Positions 16,104 to 25,088 of a stretch of 33,716 nucleotides of DNA are shown here, in pieces. Position 1 is the first letter of the stretch, and every line of letters begins with the position of its first letter. The position numbers and the translations under genes are program-made. A model generated the notes under the pieces. The model had not been told where the DNA came from and made no database searches. It worked only from the letters and a program-made list of their open reading frames with translations. The stretch is from Quinella sp. 1Q5 (lineage in GTDB: Bacteria; Bacillota; Negativicutes; Selenomonadales; Selenomonadaceae), in the NCBI GenBank assembly GCA_014764605.1, contig JACXWG010000015.1:1-33716 (forward strand), given 5' to 3'.

Positions 16104-16501
16104 TTATTCAGCGTCCACATCGCAAGCAACACGGAGATTATCGCACAAAGTTTTGAGTTCCATACGTTATCTACCAAAGCTCTAAAGTCTTCCAATCCTG
16201 TTGATTCCGTTCCGCCGCTTAGAAATTTAAGCAGGTCTTCCAATCCGCTAAACATATCGACGCCCAATGACAGCAACCAGAACATCGCAATGATTATCCC
16301 AACGACTTTTACGCCGTCGCTGTTGGAAAAATTTTCTACCGCCGCGCATGTGACTTTGAACGAGACTACCGCCGTTAATGTCGTAATGAGCGTCGGCCAG
16401 TTGCCGGGGTCGGCGAAACCGACTTGCACGAAGATTAAACACAGGATTACCGACATGAAGTAAACGAGAACTCCTGCCGGTATGCCGACTGATTCCCGCA
16501 T
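16100..16501 (-). CDS. four-helix membrane protein of unknown function
   Basis: A 133-residue protein with four predicted membrane helices: about 6-26, 34-56, 66-88 and 115-131. I do not recognise a family. ATG 16501 has GGGAG at a spacing of 8. A longer frame from ATG 16549 would overlap telA and has no convincing ribosome-binding site, so I prefer the shorter form. It starts 16 bases after the TelA stop and its own stop overlaps the PBP start, so it is embedded in a coupled TelA-to-PBP series; a role as membrane partner of one of the two is an inference from position. Confidence 0.75.
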   Translation of the reverse strand: MRESVGIPAGVLVYFMSVILCLIFVQVGFADPGNWPTLITTLTAVVSFKVTCAAVENFSNSDGVKVVGIIIAMFWLLSLGVDMFSGLEDLLKFLSGGTESTGLEDFRALVDNVWNSKLCAIISVLLAMWTLNK

Positions 16502-16517
16502 GAATGATTCTCCCAAA

Positions 16518-17687
16518 TCAGGAACGATTTGCGTTCTTGAGTAGAGCATCTTTCAAGCGTCCTTCAATCGCGATTAGTTCTTTTTCCGCCGCCTGACGTT
16601 TTTGGCGTCCTTCGCTTTGGATACGCAATGTCTCTTCAAGCGTCGAGATTAAATCTTCGTTGGCTTTTTTTATCGTCTCAATGTCGACTATGCCGCGTTC
16701 GTTTGCTTTAGCCGTGTCGATTGAATTTTGCTTTAGCATTTCGGCTTTGCGGCGGATAAGGTCGTTGGTTGCGTCGCTGACTGCCCGTTGAAGTTCGATA
16801 ACTTCTTTTTGGCGTGTGAGTCCGAGCGCGATTACCATCTGATTTTTCCAAAGCGGTATCGTGTGATAAATCGCGGACTGCACGCGGTCGATTAAAACTT
16901 TGTCGTTGTTTTGAATTAGTCTAATCTGCGGCGCGGTCTGAATGGCCAGCGTCTTGCTCAGTTTGAGGTCGTGAACTTTTTTCTCGAAGCGGTCGACGCC
17001 CTGTTCAAAGTCATTGACGACTTGCACTGCCATAGGGTCACCACTAGCGGCGGCTTGCTCGCGGAGCTTTGGCAAAGTCACTGTGCGCATTTCGTCTAGT
17101 TTCTCTTCGCCAGCGCGGATATAAAGTTGCAAGTCCTTGAAGTAGTCGAGGTTCTTTTGATAAAGCGTGTCGAACATAACGACATCTTCCATCATCTTAG
17201 TTTTGGAATTCTCCAATCCCGCCTGAATCTTATCGACCTGCACGGAAAGTTTCTCGAAGCTATTCATTACATCACTTTCCATTATAGATTCTGTCTTTTT
17301 GATTAGTGAACCGATTATTGGCACGTTGCTGAAGAAGCTGTCGTTTTTCTTAGTCACGTCGAAGCCCTTAACCTTGCCGACGAGGTCATTGAGCAATACG
17401 CCAACTTCGCCCGCGTCCTTTGAACGAACTTTGTTTAAGATACTGTCCGAGAACTGCGCTATCTCCTTTTGGGCGGGTGCACCGAAACTAAGCGGCGTGC
17501 TCGAATCGGTTAAGTCTATGCCGTCCTTGATTGATTGGACTTTGGCAATCTCTTCGGGCGAAAGCGTCTCGATTTGCTGTGTGACCTTCGCGATTTCTTT
17601 TGACGGCTCCACGGGAGTGACTGCTTGCTCCTCCGTCGCGGAAGTCTTCTTCTTTGCCATAAGGTCGTTAAGGTTTATCTCTGCCAT
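16518..17687 (-). CDS. telA: toxic anion resistance protein TelA
   Basis: TelA/KlaA-family cytoplasmic protein of 389 residues, almost entirely helical, with the family core between about 100 and 370: VPIIGSLIKKTESIM, FDTLYQKNLDYFKDLQLYIRAG and IPLWKNQMVIALGLTRQ. Members are linked to tellurite, colicin or envelope-antibiotic resistance, by an unknown mechanism. The N-terminal 90 residues are low-complexity and charged. ATG 17687 has AGGAGAG upstream. It follows the XpaC-TM2 gene by 29 bases, the same partnership as xpaC-yaaN in Bacillus, which supports both calls. Confidence 0.92.
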   Translation of the reverse strand: MAEINLNDLMAKKKTSATEEQAVTPVEPSKEIAKVTQQIETLSPEEIAKVQSIKDGIDLTDSSTPLSFGAPAQKEIAQFSDSILNKVRSKDAGEVGVLLNDLVGKVKGFDVTKKNDSFFSNVPIIGSLIKKTESIMESDVMNSFEKLSVQVDKIQAGLENSKTKMMEDVVMFDTLYQKNLDYFKDLQLYIRAGEEKLDEMRTVTLPKLREQAAASGDPMAVQVVNDFEQGVDRFEKKVHDLKLSKTLAIQTAPQIRLIQNNDKVLIDRVQSAIYHTIPLWKNQMVIALGLTRQKEVIELQRAVSDATNDLIRRKAEMLKQNSIDTAKANERGIVDIETIKKANEDLISTLEETLRIQSEGRQKRQAAEKELIAIEGRLKDALLKNANRS

Positions 17688-17716
17688 GATGATCTCTCCT
17701 CTTGTCTAAAAATTTT

Positions 17717-18685
17717 TTATCTGCGCCGATTGCGCTTATCCTTCTTGGTGTCCTTGATGTATTGGCTGTAAAAATCTTCGACGGGCATGAACAGGTAGCG
17801 AATTCCCTCGACGAGACTAATCCACATCGGCAAAGTAGTAAAGGATAGCAAGAAGTATATCACGCCCTGAATCGTCTTGCCTTGATAGAACTTGTGCGCC
17901 CCGAACGAGCCTAGGAAGATTGCCAAAGCCGATTGAATCAACTTAGTCTGGACGATTTGCGGGCGGTCTTCTTCGGGGAAGGGCAATTCTTCAACGTGAG
18001 CATCGACTTCGCCACGCCGCCGACGCTTTTGCATACCTTGCGGGAAAAATTTCCTCTGCGGCTCCATTGTCATGGGCTGACCTTGCAAATCCGTATCAAT
18101 CCGAACGTTACCATACTCATCGACCGCCCCAACGTCAATCGTCTTGGTGTCAATGCCCTCGGCGTTGAGTTGTTGCTCCATAACCTTTAACTCGGCGTCG
18201 GCGGAAATTATCTGGTCGTTCAGTATGTGCTCGAATTGGTCGCGATACGCCTCGTCTAGGGCGGCAAGCGTTTGCTTCATGCGCTGCTTTAGGTCTTGTA
18301 CCTTGTCCGTCGTTAAATGCGTCTCTTCTAGCTCCTGATACTGCTTGACGATTTTTACTGCGCGGTCTTGATAGTAATCAATGAACTTGTACGCCAACGC
18401 AATTCGCGAAGGATTCTTTTCAAGGTGATTGAGTAAATCCTTAGCCGTGCGCTGAAGTCGTCGCAACTGATTGACAAGCTCGCGGTCAGAGATTTTCCCC
18501 TGCGCCTCCTCCAAGTAATTATAATCTGCCGTTGCCTTGTCGAAGTTCTCCTGCAAGTATTGCGCCCGCTCCGCTTCCAGTTCGTCTAAGTCAAGTCGCG
18601 GCGTCCGATTCTTTTTCCAATCCCAAAACGCCTTTCCGCCGAAGATTACCGAAACCGTTATCAGAATCACTATTAAATAATCCAA
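17717..18685 (-). CDS. XpaC-family protein with C-terminal TM2 domain
   Basis: A 322-residue protein with an N-terminal membrane helix (about 3-20), a long helical XpaC-like region (about 30-190) and, at about 248-305, a TM2 domain: two helices with AIFLGSFGAHKFYQGKTIQGVIY. A basic tail KKDKRNRRR ends it. XpaC is named for release of a chromogenic phosphate dye in Bacillus; its real role is unknown, but it travels with TelA. I place the start at TTG 18685 because GGAGGTG lies 6 bases upstream; the longer frame from ATG 18730 lacks a Shine-Dalgarno and would begin inside the -10 region of the promoter. The XpaC plus TM2 combination is less common than XpaC alone. Confidence 0.82.
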   Translation of the reverse strand: MDYLIVILITVSVIFGGKAFWDWKKNRTPRLDLDELEAERAQYLQENFDKATADYNYLEEAQGKISDRELVNQLRRLQRTAKDLLNHLEKNPSRIALAYKFIDYYQDRAVKIVKQYQELEETHLTTDKVQDLKQRMKQTLAALDEAYRDQFEHILNDQIISADAELKVMEQQLNAEGIDTKTIDVGAVDEYGNVRIDTDLQGQPMTMEPQRKFFPQGMQKRRRRGEVDAHVEELPFPEEDRPQIVQTKLIQSALAIFLGSFGAHKFYQGKTIQGVIYFLLSFTTLPMWISLVEGIRYLFMPVEDFYSQYIKDTKKDKRNRRR

Positions 18686-18720
18686 AGCCCGCACCTCCTG
18701 CCACTCAAAAAATTTCTGCC

Positions 18721-18729
18721 ATTGTACCA
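18721..18729 (-). promoter_or_regulatory. extended -10 promoter of the xpaC-telA-PBP operon
   Basis: Read on the minus strand, TGGTACAAT forms a TGn-extended -10 box; the -35 region about 17 bases upstream (GTGCAC) is poor, as is usual for extended -10 promoters. Transcription would start near 18714, upstream of the chosen Shine-Dalgarno at 18692-18700. Confidence 0.5.
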
Positions 18730-18759
18730 TAAAAATTTCAGGCGTGCACTTCTTTACAT

Positions 18760-18787
18760 AAAAAAATCCCCGACGCTCAATCGGGGA
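18760..18787 (-). terminator. intrinsic terminator ending the tRNA-Leu/plsY unit
   Basis: On the minus strand TCCCCGA and TCGGGGA form a perfect 7-bp stem with a 7-base loop (18767-18787), followed by seven T (18766-18760). It separates this unit from the xpaC promoter about 30 bases further on. Confidence 0.85.
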
Positions 18788-18800
18788 CGGTCTTTATCTC

Positions 18801-19121
18801 TTAGAAATTCTTTGCGACATCAAGGAACTTTTCTACCTTTTCATAATCTTCGTCTCTGAAAAGTTTAATGCAAGCTTCTCGATTGTACGGATTGTCATAC
18901 TGATGAAAAGGAGGCGTTTGACGAACTCAAGATTAATATCGCATTCCACATTGAGAGCCGCGCAGAGTTTCGCCGCTGTGGAAGTACTCAACGGCTTTTT
19001 CCAAGTTGAAATTATCGCGGAGTTCTTCAAGCGTTCGCACTTCGAGATTATCTTTGAGCCTAAGAGCGAACATTCCCTGGTGTCGACCGCCAACCATGTT
19101 CGTTGCTTTCAAGTTTGCCAT
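18801..19121 (-). pseudogene. frameshifted small gene, family unrecognised by name
   Basis: ATG 19121 (AAGGAG upstream) opens MANLKATNMVGG and reads VRTLEELRDNFNLEKAVEYFHSG before leaving the coding frame. A second frame then gives AKLCAALNVECDINLEFVKRL, and a third gives HQYDNPYNREACIKLFRDEDYEKVEKFLDVAKNF, ending at 18801. All three stretches have the helical, charged look of coding DNA, so at least two frame changes, with probable deletions, have broken one gene. The LEELR...EYFHSG and LCAALNV pieces remind me of a hypothetical protein family frequent in Selenomonas relatives, but I cannot name it. It starts 12 bases after plsY. Confidence 0.62.
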
Positions 19122-19133
19122 GGCGAGTGCTCC

Positions 19134-19712
19134 TTACATTCGATTTTCCCTGCCGGCCTTGAGGCGTTGGATATTATCTTTGTGACGATAGATGACGACG
19201 CCCGCCATAACCAGTGAGAAGAGGAAAAAGATTATTGGCTCCCTGAAGACTGCCGCGAGGATTGGAGTTAATGTTGCCGCGACGATTGAGGCAAGCGAGA
19301 CATAACGAGTAAGCAAGAATATCACGAGCCACGCAACGAGGACTATAAGCGTAATCTTCGGCATGAGGGCTACGAGGACACCCAGAGAAGTCGAAACGCC
19401 TTTGCCGCCCTTAAAGCCGAGAGTAAACGGGAAGATAGCACCGAGTATCGCGAAGAGACCGCCAAGAGCCATTGCGCCGGGCGAGGCAAAATAATACGCG
19501 CCGATTAAAACACCGAGCTGACCTTTGATGAAGTCGATAAAAAAGACCATTAAGCCAGCTCCTCTGCCGATGACACGCCAGGCATTAGTTGCGCCGACGT
19601 TGTGCGAACCAAAACGGCGAATATCTTTCTTCCAGATGATTTGAGTTAGAATCAATCCGAGCGGCAACGAGCCGATAAGATAAGCCGTAAGCACCAGTAA
19701 AACCCAATCCAT
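19134..19712 (-). CDS. plsY: acyl-phosphate glycerol-3-phosphate acyltransferase PlsY
   Basis: PlsY transfers an acyl group from acyl-phosphate to glycerol-3-phosphate, the first step of membrane phospholipid synthesis. The 192-residue protein has the expected five-or-more membrane helices and the family motifs GSLPLG (about 14-19), GSHNVGATNAWRVIG (about 36-50) and FKGGKGVSTSLG (about 102-113). ATG 19712 is chosen because it follows GGGGGGAT and gives the standard N-terminus; the frame extends upstream into the tRNA gene, which cannot be coding. It lies 24 bases after the tRNA-Leu 3' end and probably shares its transcript. Confidence 0.95.
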   Translation of the reverse strand: MDWVLLVLTAYLIGSLPLGLILTQIIWKKDIRRFGSHNVGATNAWRVIGRGAGLMVFFIDFIKGQLGVLIGAYYFASPGAMALGGLFAILGAIFPFTLGFKGGKGVSTSLGVLVALMPKITLIVLVAWLVIFLLTRYVSLASIVAATLTPILAAVFREPIIFFLFSLVMAGVVIYRHKDNIQRLKAGRENRM

Positions 19713-19736
19713 AGAAATCCCCCCATAAAAAAAAAT

Positions 19737-19821
19737 TGGTGCGGATGGAGGGAGTCGAACCCTCACGCCCTAGGGCAACGGATCCTAAGTCCGGCGCGTC
19801 TGCCAATTCCGCCACATCCGC
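19737..19821 (-). tRNA. tRNA-Leu (anticodon UAG)
   Basis: Minus-strand cloverleaf with acceptor GCGGATG/CATCCGC, a D-arm with GGCAGACGC, an anticodon loop CTTAGGA giving UAG, a long class II variable arm and GGTTCGACTCC in the T-arm. CCA is encoded. The long variable arm fits leucine. One base pair at the base of the anticodon stem is mismatched. A run of nine T follows the CCA. Confidence 0.96.
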
Positions 19822-19830
19822 TTGACGCCG

Positions 19831-19859
19831 ATTAAATCACATTTATTTTTCACTGTCAA
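19831..19859 (-). promoter_or_regulatory. sigma-A promoter of tRNA-Leu/plsY
   Basis: On the minus strand a perfect TTGACA (19859-19854) and TTTAAT (19836-19831) are 17 bases apart. Transcription would start about 3 bases before the mature tRNA 5' end at 19821, as is typical for tRNA promoters. This is the strongest promoter in the window. Confidence 0.88.
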
Positions 19860-19923
19860 TAACCGCGCAGGAATAAAGATGACTTCGCCGAATATATTTT
19901 CAAACTTCAAAGGAGGGAAAGAC

Positions 19924-21582
19924 TTGCAAGCTAAAGAAAAAATCGCGGTAGCAATCGAATCAGCGGTTAAGGCGGCAATGAATGACGGCGCGTTGAAGTT
20001 CTCCGAGACATTGCCAGAGGTCGCTTTAGAAGTTCCGCCCAAGAAAGAGTTTGGGGACTTCGCAACGAACTTCGCCATGCAGACCGCAAAAATCTTCCGC
20101 ACGAGTCCACGCAAGATAGCCGAGGAGATTAAAGCCCGAATCAATTCTGACCTGTTCGAGAGAATCGACATTGCGGGCGCGGGATTCATGAACTTTTATC
20201 TTAAGGGCGATGTGATTTACCGTGAGCTGAAGGAAATTTACGACGCGGGACAAGACTTCGGGAACCTGTCCTGCAAGAACAACGTAACGATTCAGATTGA
20301 ATACGTCAGCGCGAATCCCACGGGGCTTTTGCACGTTGGGCACGGACGAGGCGCGGCAGCGGGTTCGGCTATCGTCAATATCATGCGGGCGGCGGGCTAC
20401 AACGTCGAGAGCGAGTATTACATTAACGACGCCGGCAATCAGATGGATAAGCTAGCCTTGAGCGTCAACGCACGCTATCTGCAATTTCATGGGCAGGATA
20501 TTCCCTTCCCCGAAGACGGCTATCAAGGCGCGGACATTATCGACACGACTAAGCGTATCGTTGCCCGCCACGGAGATAAATACCTTGCCCTGCCTGACGA
20601 CGAACGCTTAAAAGTTCTCGGCGAGCTTGCCTACGCTGATAAGATGCTTGAGCTTAAGGACGACTTGGAAAGGTTCGGCGTGCATTTCGACGTTTGGTTC
20701 AGTGAGCGGACTCTTCACCCCGACAAGATTAACGCGGCGATTGAAGTCCTCAAGGAACGCGGCGGCATTTACGAACAGGACGGAGCTTTATGGTTAGCTT
20801 CGACTAAGTACGGCGACGACAAAGACCGCGTGGTAGTTCGGGCTAATGGCGAGGCAACTTACCTTGCGGCGGATATTGCGTATCATAAGAACAAATTCGA
20901 CCGCGGCTTTGGCGAGCTGATAAATCTTTGGGGGGCAGATCATCATGGCTACGTTGCCCGCGTCAAGGCGGCGATGACTATGCTGGGCTACGACGCCGAT
21001 AAGCTGAAGATTATCTTCCTGCAAATGGTCTCGCTGTTCAGGAGTGGTGAAGCCGTCAAGATGTCTAAGCGTATGGGTACGGCGATTCCTCTGCGCGAGC
21101 TAATGGACGAGGTTGGCACCGACGCGGCGAGATATTTTTTCCTAATGCGTTCGACGGACAGTCAGCTTGATTTCGATTTGGATTTGGCGAAGTCGCAGAG
21201 CGCGGACAATCCCGTTTACTACATTCAATACGCGCACGCTCGGATTTGTTCAATCTTCCGGCAAGCAAAGGAGGCGGGCTTATCACTTGACGCGGAGCCA
21301 AAGTTATCGCTTATGAATTCGGCGGCGGAGATTGACTTGATTAACAAAATCTTCGAGTACCCCGACGAGATTGAGAAGGCGGCGACTGAATACGCCCCGC
21401 AACGCATTGCACGCTACGTTTATGATTTGGCGTCGACGTTCAGCGCGTTTTATCGTGACTGCAGGATTTTGGGCGTAGAAGAGGATTTGGCTAAGGCGCG
21501 ACTTGCCTTGCTCAAAGTCACGCAACATACGATTGAGCACGCATTGAATTTGTTAGGAGTCTCGGCTCCCGACCATATGTAA
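19924..21582 (+). CDS. argS: arginyl-tRNA synthetase
   Basis: Class Ia aminoacyl-tRNA synthetase that charges tRNA-Arg. The 552 residues carry an N-terminal Add-1 domain, the HIGH motif as HVGH (137-140) in SANPTGLLHVGHGRG, the KMSKS loop as KMSKRMG (about 380) and a C-terminal DALR anticodon domain from about 440. I start at TTG 19924 behind AAGGAGGG (19911-19917); an ATG at 19879 is in frame but lacks a ribosome-binding site. It diverges from the tRNA-Leu unit and is followed by two L,D-transpeptidase-like genes before rpoE and pyrG. I see no T-box leader upstream. Confidence 0.96.
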   Translation: MQAKEKIAVAIESAVKAAMNDGALKFSETLPEVALEVPPKKEFGDFATNFAMQTAKIFRTSPRKIAEEIKARINSDLFERIDIAGAGFMNFYLKGDVIYRELKEIYDAGQDFGNLSCKNNVTIQIEYVSANPTGLLHVGHGRGAAAGSAIVNIMRAAGYNVESEYYINDAGNQMDKLALSVNARYLQFHGQDIPFPEDGYQGADIIDTTKRIVARHGDKYLALPDDERLKVLGELAYADKMLELKDDLERFGVHFDVWFSERTLHPDKINAAIEVLKERGGIYEQDGALWLASTKYGDDKDRVVVRANGEATYLAADIAYHKNKFDRGFGELINLWGADHHGYVARVKAAMTMLGYDADKLKIIFLQMVSLFRSGEAVKMSKRMGTAIPLRELMDEVGTDAARYFFLMRSTDSQLDFDLDLAKSQSADNPVYYIQYAHARICSIFRQAKEAGLSLDAEPKLSLMNSAAEIDLINKIFEYPDEIEKAATEYAPQRIARYVYDLASTFSAFYRDCRILGVEEDLAKARLALLKVTQHTIEHALNLLGVSAPDHM

Positions 21583-21595
21583 AGGAGGATAAATC

Positions 21596-22276
21596 ATGAG
21601 GAAAATATTTTTAGGATTGGTGGCAGTGATGATGTTCGTCTGTCAAACGGCAATGGCTATGACGCCTTCGCCGCAGTGGGTAAAGAACTTGCCCACCGCT
21701 CGTAACTCAGAGCAAATGGTTGTAGTCGCAGGTATAGCAGGGGCGACCGCTTGGATTTCAATGCACGAGAAGAATCTTAACGGTGAGTGGGAACAAATCA
21801 TGACGACACCGGGCTTTATCGGCAAGAACGGACTCGGCAAAGTCAAAGAAGACGATGGAAAAACTCCCGTCGGCACGTTCCACTTTGATTACGCGTTCGG
21901 CATTGCGCCCGACCCCGGCTGTTCGATTCCCTATGTGCAAGTCAACGAGCATCACTACTGGTCAGGCGATTGGAATTACAAATACAATCAGTTCGTCGAC
22001 GTGCGCCAGGCTCCCGCCAATTTCAATAAGGACAGAAGCGAGCGTTTAATTGACTACGCCCCGAACTACACTTATGCTTTGAGTTTCGATTACAACAGCA
22101 AATGCACGCACGGTAAAGGTTACGCTTTCTTCATGCAATGCTTACCTTCAGTCAAACCGTGGACAGGCGGCGGCGTTGCAATTCCCGAAGATAAGATGCT
22201 ATTCGTCATGCAACACGTTCGCTCCGGTTGCGTCTGCATTATCGGTTCGCTCAAGGACTTAGGCGGCAAACTTTAA
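21596..22276 (+). CDS. L,D-transpeptidase paralogue lacking its catalytic residues
   Basis: A secreted 226-residue protein of the YkuD-like L,D-transpeptidase group, with a signal peptide ending at MAMA (about 21). It is a close copy of the next gene but the active site is changed: the catalytic Cys of TGGC is Gly193 (TGGG) and the paired His is Gln181 (FFMQC). The fold text is otherwise kept (GFIGKNGLGKVKE, KTPVGTFHFDYAFG, HHYWSGDWNYKYNQF). The Shine-Dalgarno AAGGAGG overlaps the end of argS. An inactive paralogue may bind peptidoglycan or modulate its partner, or be drifting. Confidence 0.85.
   Translation: MRKIFLGLVAVMMFVCQTAMAMTPSPQWVKNLPTARNSEQMVVVAGIAGATAWISMHEKNLNGEWEQIMTTPGFIGKNGLGKVKEDDGKTPVGTFHFDYAFGIAPDPGCSIPYVQVNEHHYWSGDWNYKYNQFVDVRQAPANFNKDRSERLIDYAPNYTYALSFDYNSKCTHGKGYAFFMQCLPSVKPWTGGGVAIPEDKMLFVMQHVRSGCVCIIGSLKDLGGKL
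21600..21694 (+). repeat. direct repeat, copy 1 (gene duplication)
   Basis: These 95 bases are identical to 22297-22391, 697 bases downstream, and cover the signal peptide and start of both transpeptidase-like genes. A second identical stretch of 67 bases, 21935-22001, matches 22629-22695. Between and after them the copies differ, mostly in the C-terminal half. Confidence 0.9.
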
Positions 22277-22292
22277 TTTTGGAGGCTCGTTC

Positions 22293-22970
22293 ATGCGGAA
22301 AATATTTTTAGGATTGGTGGCAGTGATGATGTTCGTCTGTCAAACGGCAATGGCTATGACGCCTTCGCCGCAGTGGGTAAAGAACTTGCCCGCCGCTCGT
22401 GACTCGGAGCAAATGGTTGTAGTCGCAGGTATTCAGGGAACGACAGCTTGGATTTCAATGCACGAGAAGATTAACGGTCAATGGGAACAGATTATGACGA
22501 CGCCGGGCTTTATCGGCAAGAACGGTCTGGGCAAAGTCAAAGAGGGCGATAACAAAACTCCCGTCGGCACCTTCCGCTTTGATTACGCGTTCGGCATTGC
22601 GCCCGACCCCGGCTGTGTGATTCCCTACGTGCAAGTCAACGAGCATCACTACTGGTCAGGCGATTGGAATTACAAATACAATCAGTTCGTCGACGATAGA
22701 GAGGCTCCCGCCAACTTCGACAAGGGCAATAGCGAGCATTTGATTGATTACAACCCGCATTACGTTTACGGCTTGAACATGGGCTATAATGCCGAGTGCG
22801 TTCCAGGCAAGGGCGCGGCGTTATTCATGCATTGCTTTGGACCTGTTAAGCCGTGGACGGGCGGTTGCGTCGGTTTGCCTGAAGCTAAGATGTTATTCGT
22901 CATGCAACACGTTCGCCCCGGTTGCGCGTGCGTCATCGATTCATTACAAAACTTAGGAGGAAAGCTTTAA
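22293..22970 (+). CDS. L,D-transpeptidase (YkuD-like), secreted
   Basis: The intact paralogue, 225 residues, with signal peptide (cut after about residue 21). The catalytic pair is present: His180 in FMHC and Cys192 in PWTGGCVGLPE, the short S/T-x-G-C form of the YkuD site. Such enzymes make 3-3 cross-links in peptidoglycan or attach proteins to it, in the periplasm or wall. Start at ATG 22293 behind GGAGG. Its TAA overlaps the rpoE ATG by one base (TAATG), and the rpoE Shine-Dalgarno AGGAGG lies inside this gene, so the two are probably coupled. Confidence 0.87.
   Translation: MRKIFLGLVAVMMFVCQTAMAMTPSPQWVKNLPAARDSEQMVVVAGIQGTTAWISMHEKINGQWEQIMTTPGFIGKNGLGKVKEGDNKTPVGTFRFDYAFGIAPDPGCVIPYVQVNEHHYWSGDWNYKYNQFVDDREAPANFDKGNSEHLIDYNPHYVYGLNMGYNAECVPGKGAALFMHCFGPVKPWTGGCVGLPEAKMLFVMQHVRPGCACVIDSLQNLGGKL
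22297..22391 (+). repeat. direct repeat, copy 2 (gene duplication)
   Basis: Identical over 95 bases to 21600-21694. The identity reaches silent positions, so the duplication is recent or kept uniform by gene conversion. Confidence 0.9.
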
Positions 22971-23320
22971 TGGGAGAAAACTTTGCAGAAATGAGCGAGG
23001 TCGACATTGCCTATCAAATCCTCAACAAATCTGGTAAGGACAATCCGCTTTACTTTAAAGAATGGATTCGCGAAGTCATCGCCAAACAAAATAAAACCGT
23101 TCAGAACGAGGCGGCGGCTATCTCGGAGATTTACACGATGATTAATATGGATAGCCGTTTCCAGTACGTAAAGGATGGACTTTGGGGTTTGGCTGAATGG
23201 TATCCGCCCGAAACTAAACGCACTCGCGGTTCAAACAAGACTACGGATAAAACTGTAGAAAAGAAATCTTCAGCGTCTAATCGTCTGAAGGCAGAAGAAG
23301 AGCCCGAAGACCTTTCGTGA
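22970..23320 (+). CDS. rpoE: RNA polymerase delta subunit
   Basis: A 116-residue HARE-HTH protein, NFAEMSEVDIAYQILNKSGK...FKEWIREVI and NMDSRFQYVKDGLWGLAEW (about 58-76), the N-terminal domain of the Firmicute delta factor that speeds RNA polymerase recycling. In Bacillus the domain is followed by a long, strongly acidic tail; here the tail (about 80-116) is short and mixed, with basic residues first and only the end acidic (EEEPEDLS). ATG 22970 is chosen for the AGGAGG upstream and because the frame before it is the coding end of the transpeptidase. The position before pyrG is conserved in Firmicutes and supports the call. Confidence 0.9.
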   Translation: MGENFAEMSEVDIAYQILNKSGKDNPLYFKEWIREVIAKQNKTVQNEAAAISEIYTMINMDSRFQYVKDGLWGLAEWYPPETKRTRGSNKTTDKTVEKKSSASNRLKAEEEPEDLS

Positions 23321-23354
23321 AGATACCAAAAAAATTTTTAAGCACTCACAATGA

Positions 23355-24992
<1,638 letters not shown>

Positions 24993-25008
24993 AATCTTCT
25001 TTTATCAT

Positions 25009-25038
25009 GAGTCGTCTTAATGTGAGGCGGCTCTTTTC
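25009..25038 (+). terminator. intrinsic terminator after pyrG
   Basis: GAGTCGTCTT (25009-25018) pairs through two wobbles with GAGGCGGCTC (25024-25033), followed by TTTTCTC. It ends the argS-to-pyrG unit just before the next promoter. Confidence 0.72.
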
Positions 25039-25040
25039 TC

Positions 25041-25069
25041 TTGCAAAGTTCAGGCACGCTGATTATACT
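25041..25069 (+). promoter_or_regulatory. promoter of the nirJ2-rbfA-nrnA-truB unit
   Basis: TTGCAA (25041-25046) and TATACT (25064-25069) are 17 bases apart. The start of transcription would fall near 25076, only about 13 bases before the TTG start, so the Shine-Dalgarno GGAGG sits at the very 5' end of the message. Confidence 0.68.
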
Positions 25070-25088
25070 TGCGCGGGAGGGATTTAAC

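Noticed and set aside
19822-19923. T-box or other riboswitch upstream of argS
   Set aside because: Only about 100 bases separate the genes; they contain the divergent tRNA promoter but no specifier-loop or antiterminator pattern.
21600-22391. Mobile element or CRISPR explanation for the direct repeats
   Set aside because: The repeats are the coding starts of two paralogous genes; there is no transposase, no terminal inverted repeats and no regular short spacing.
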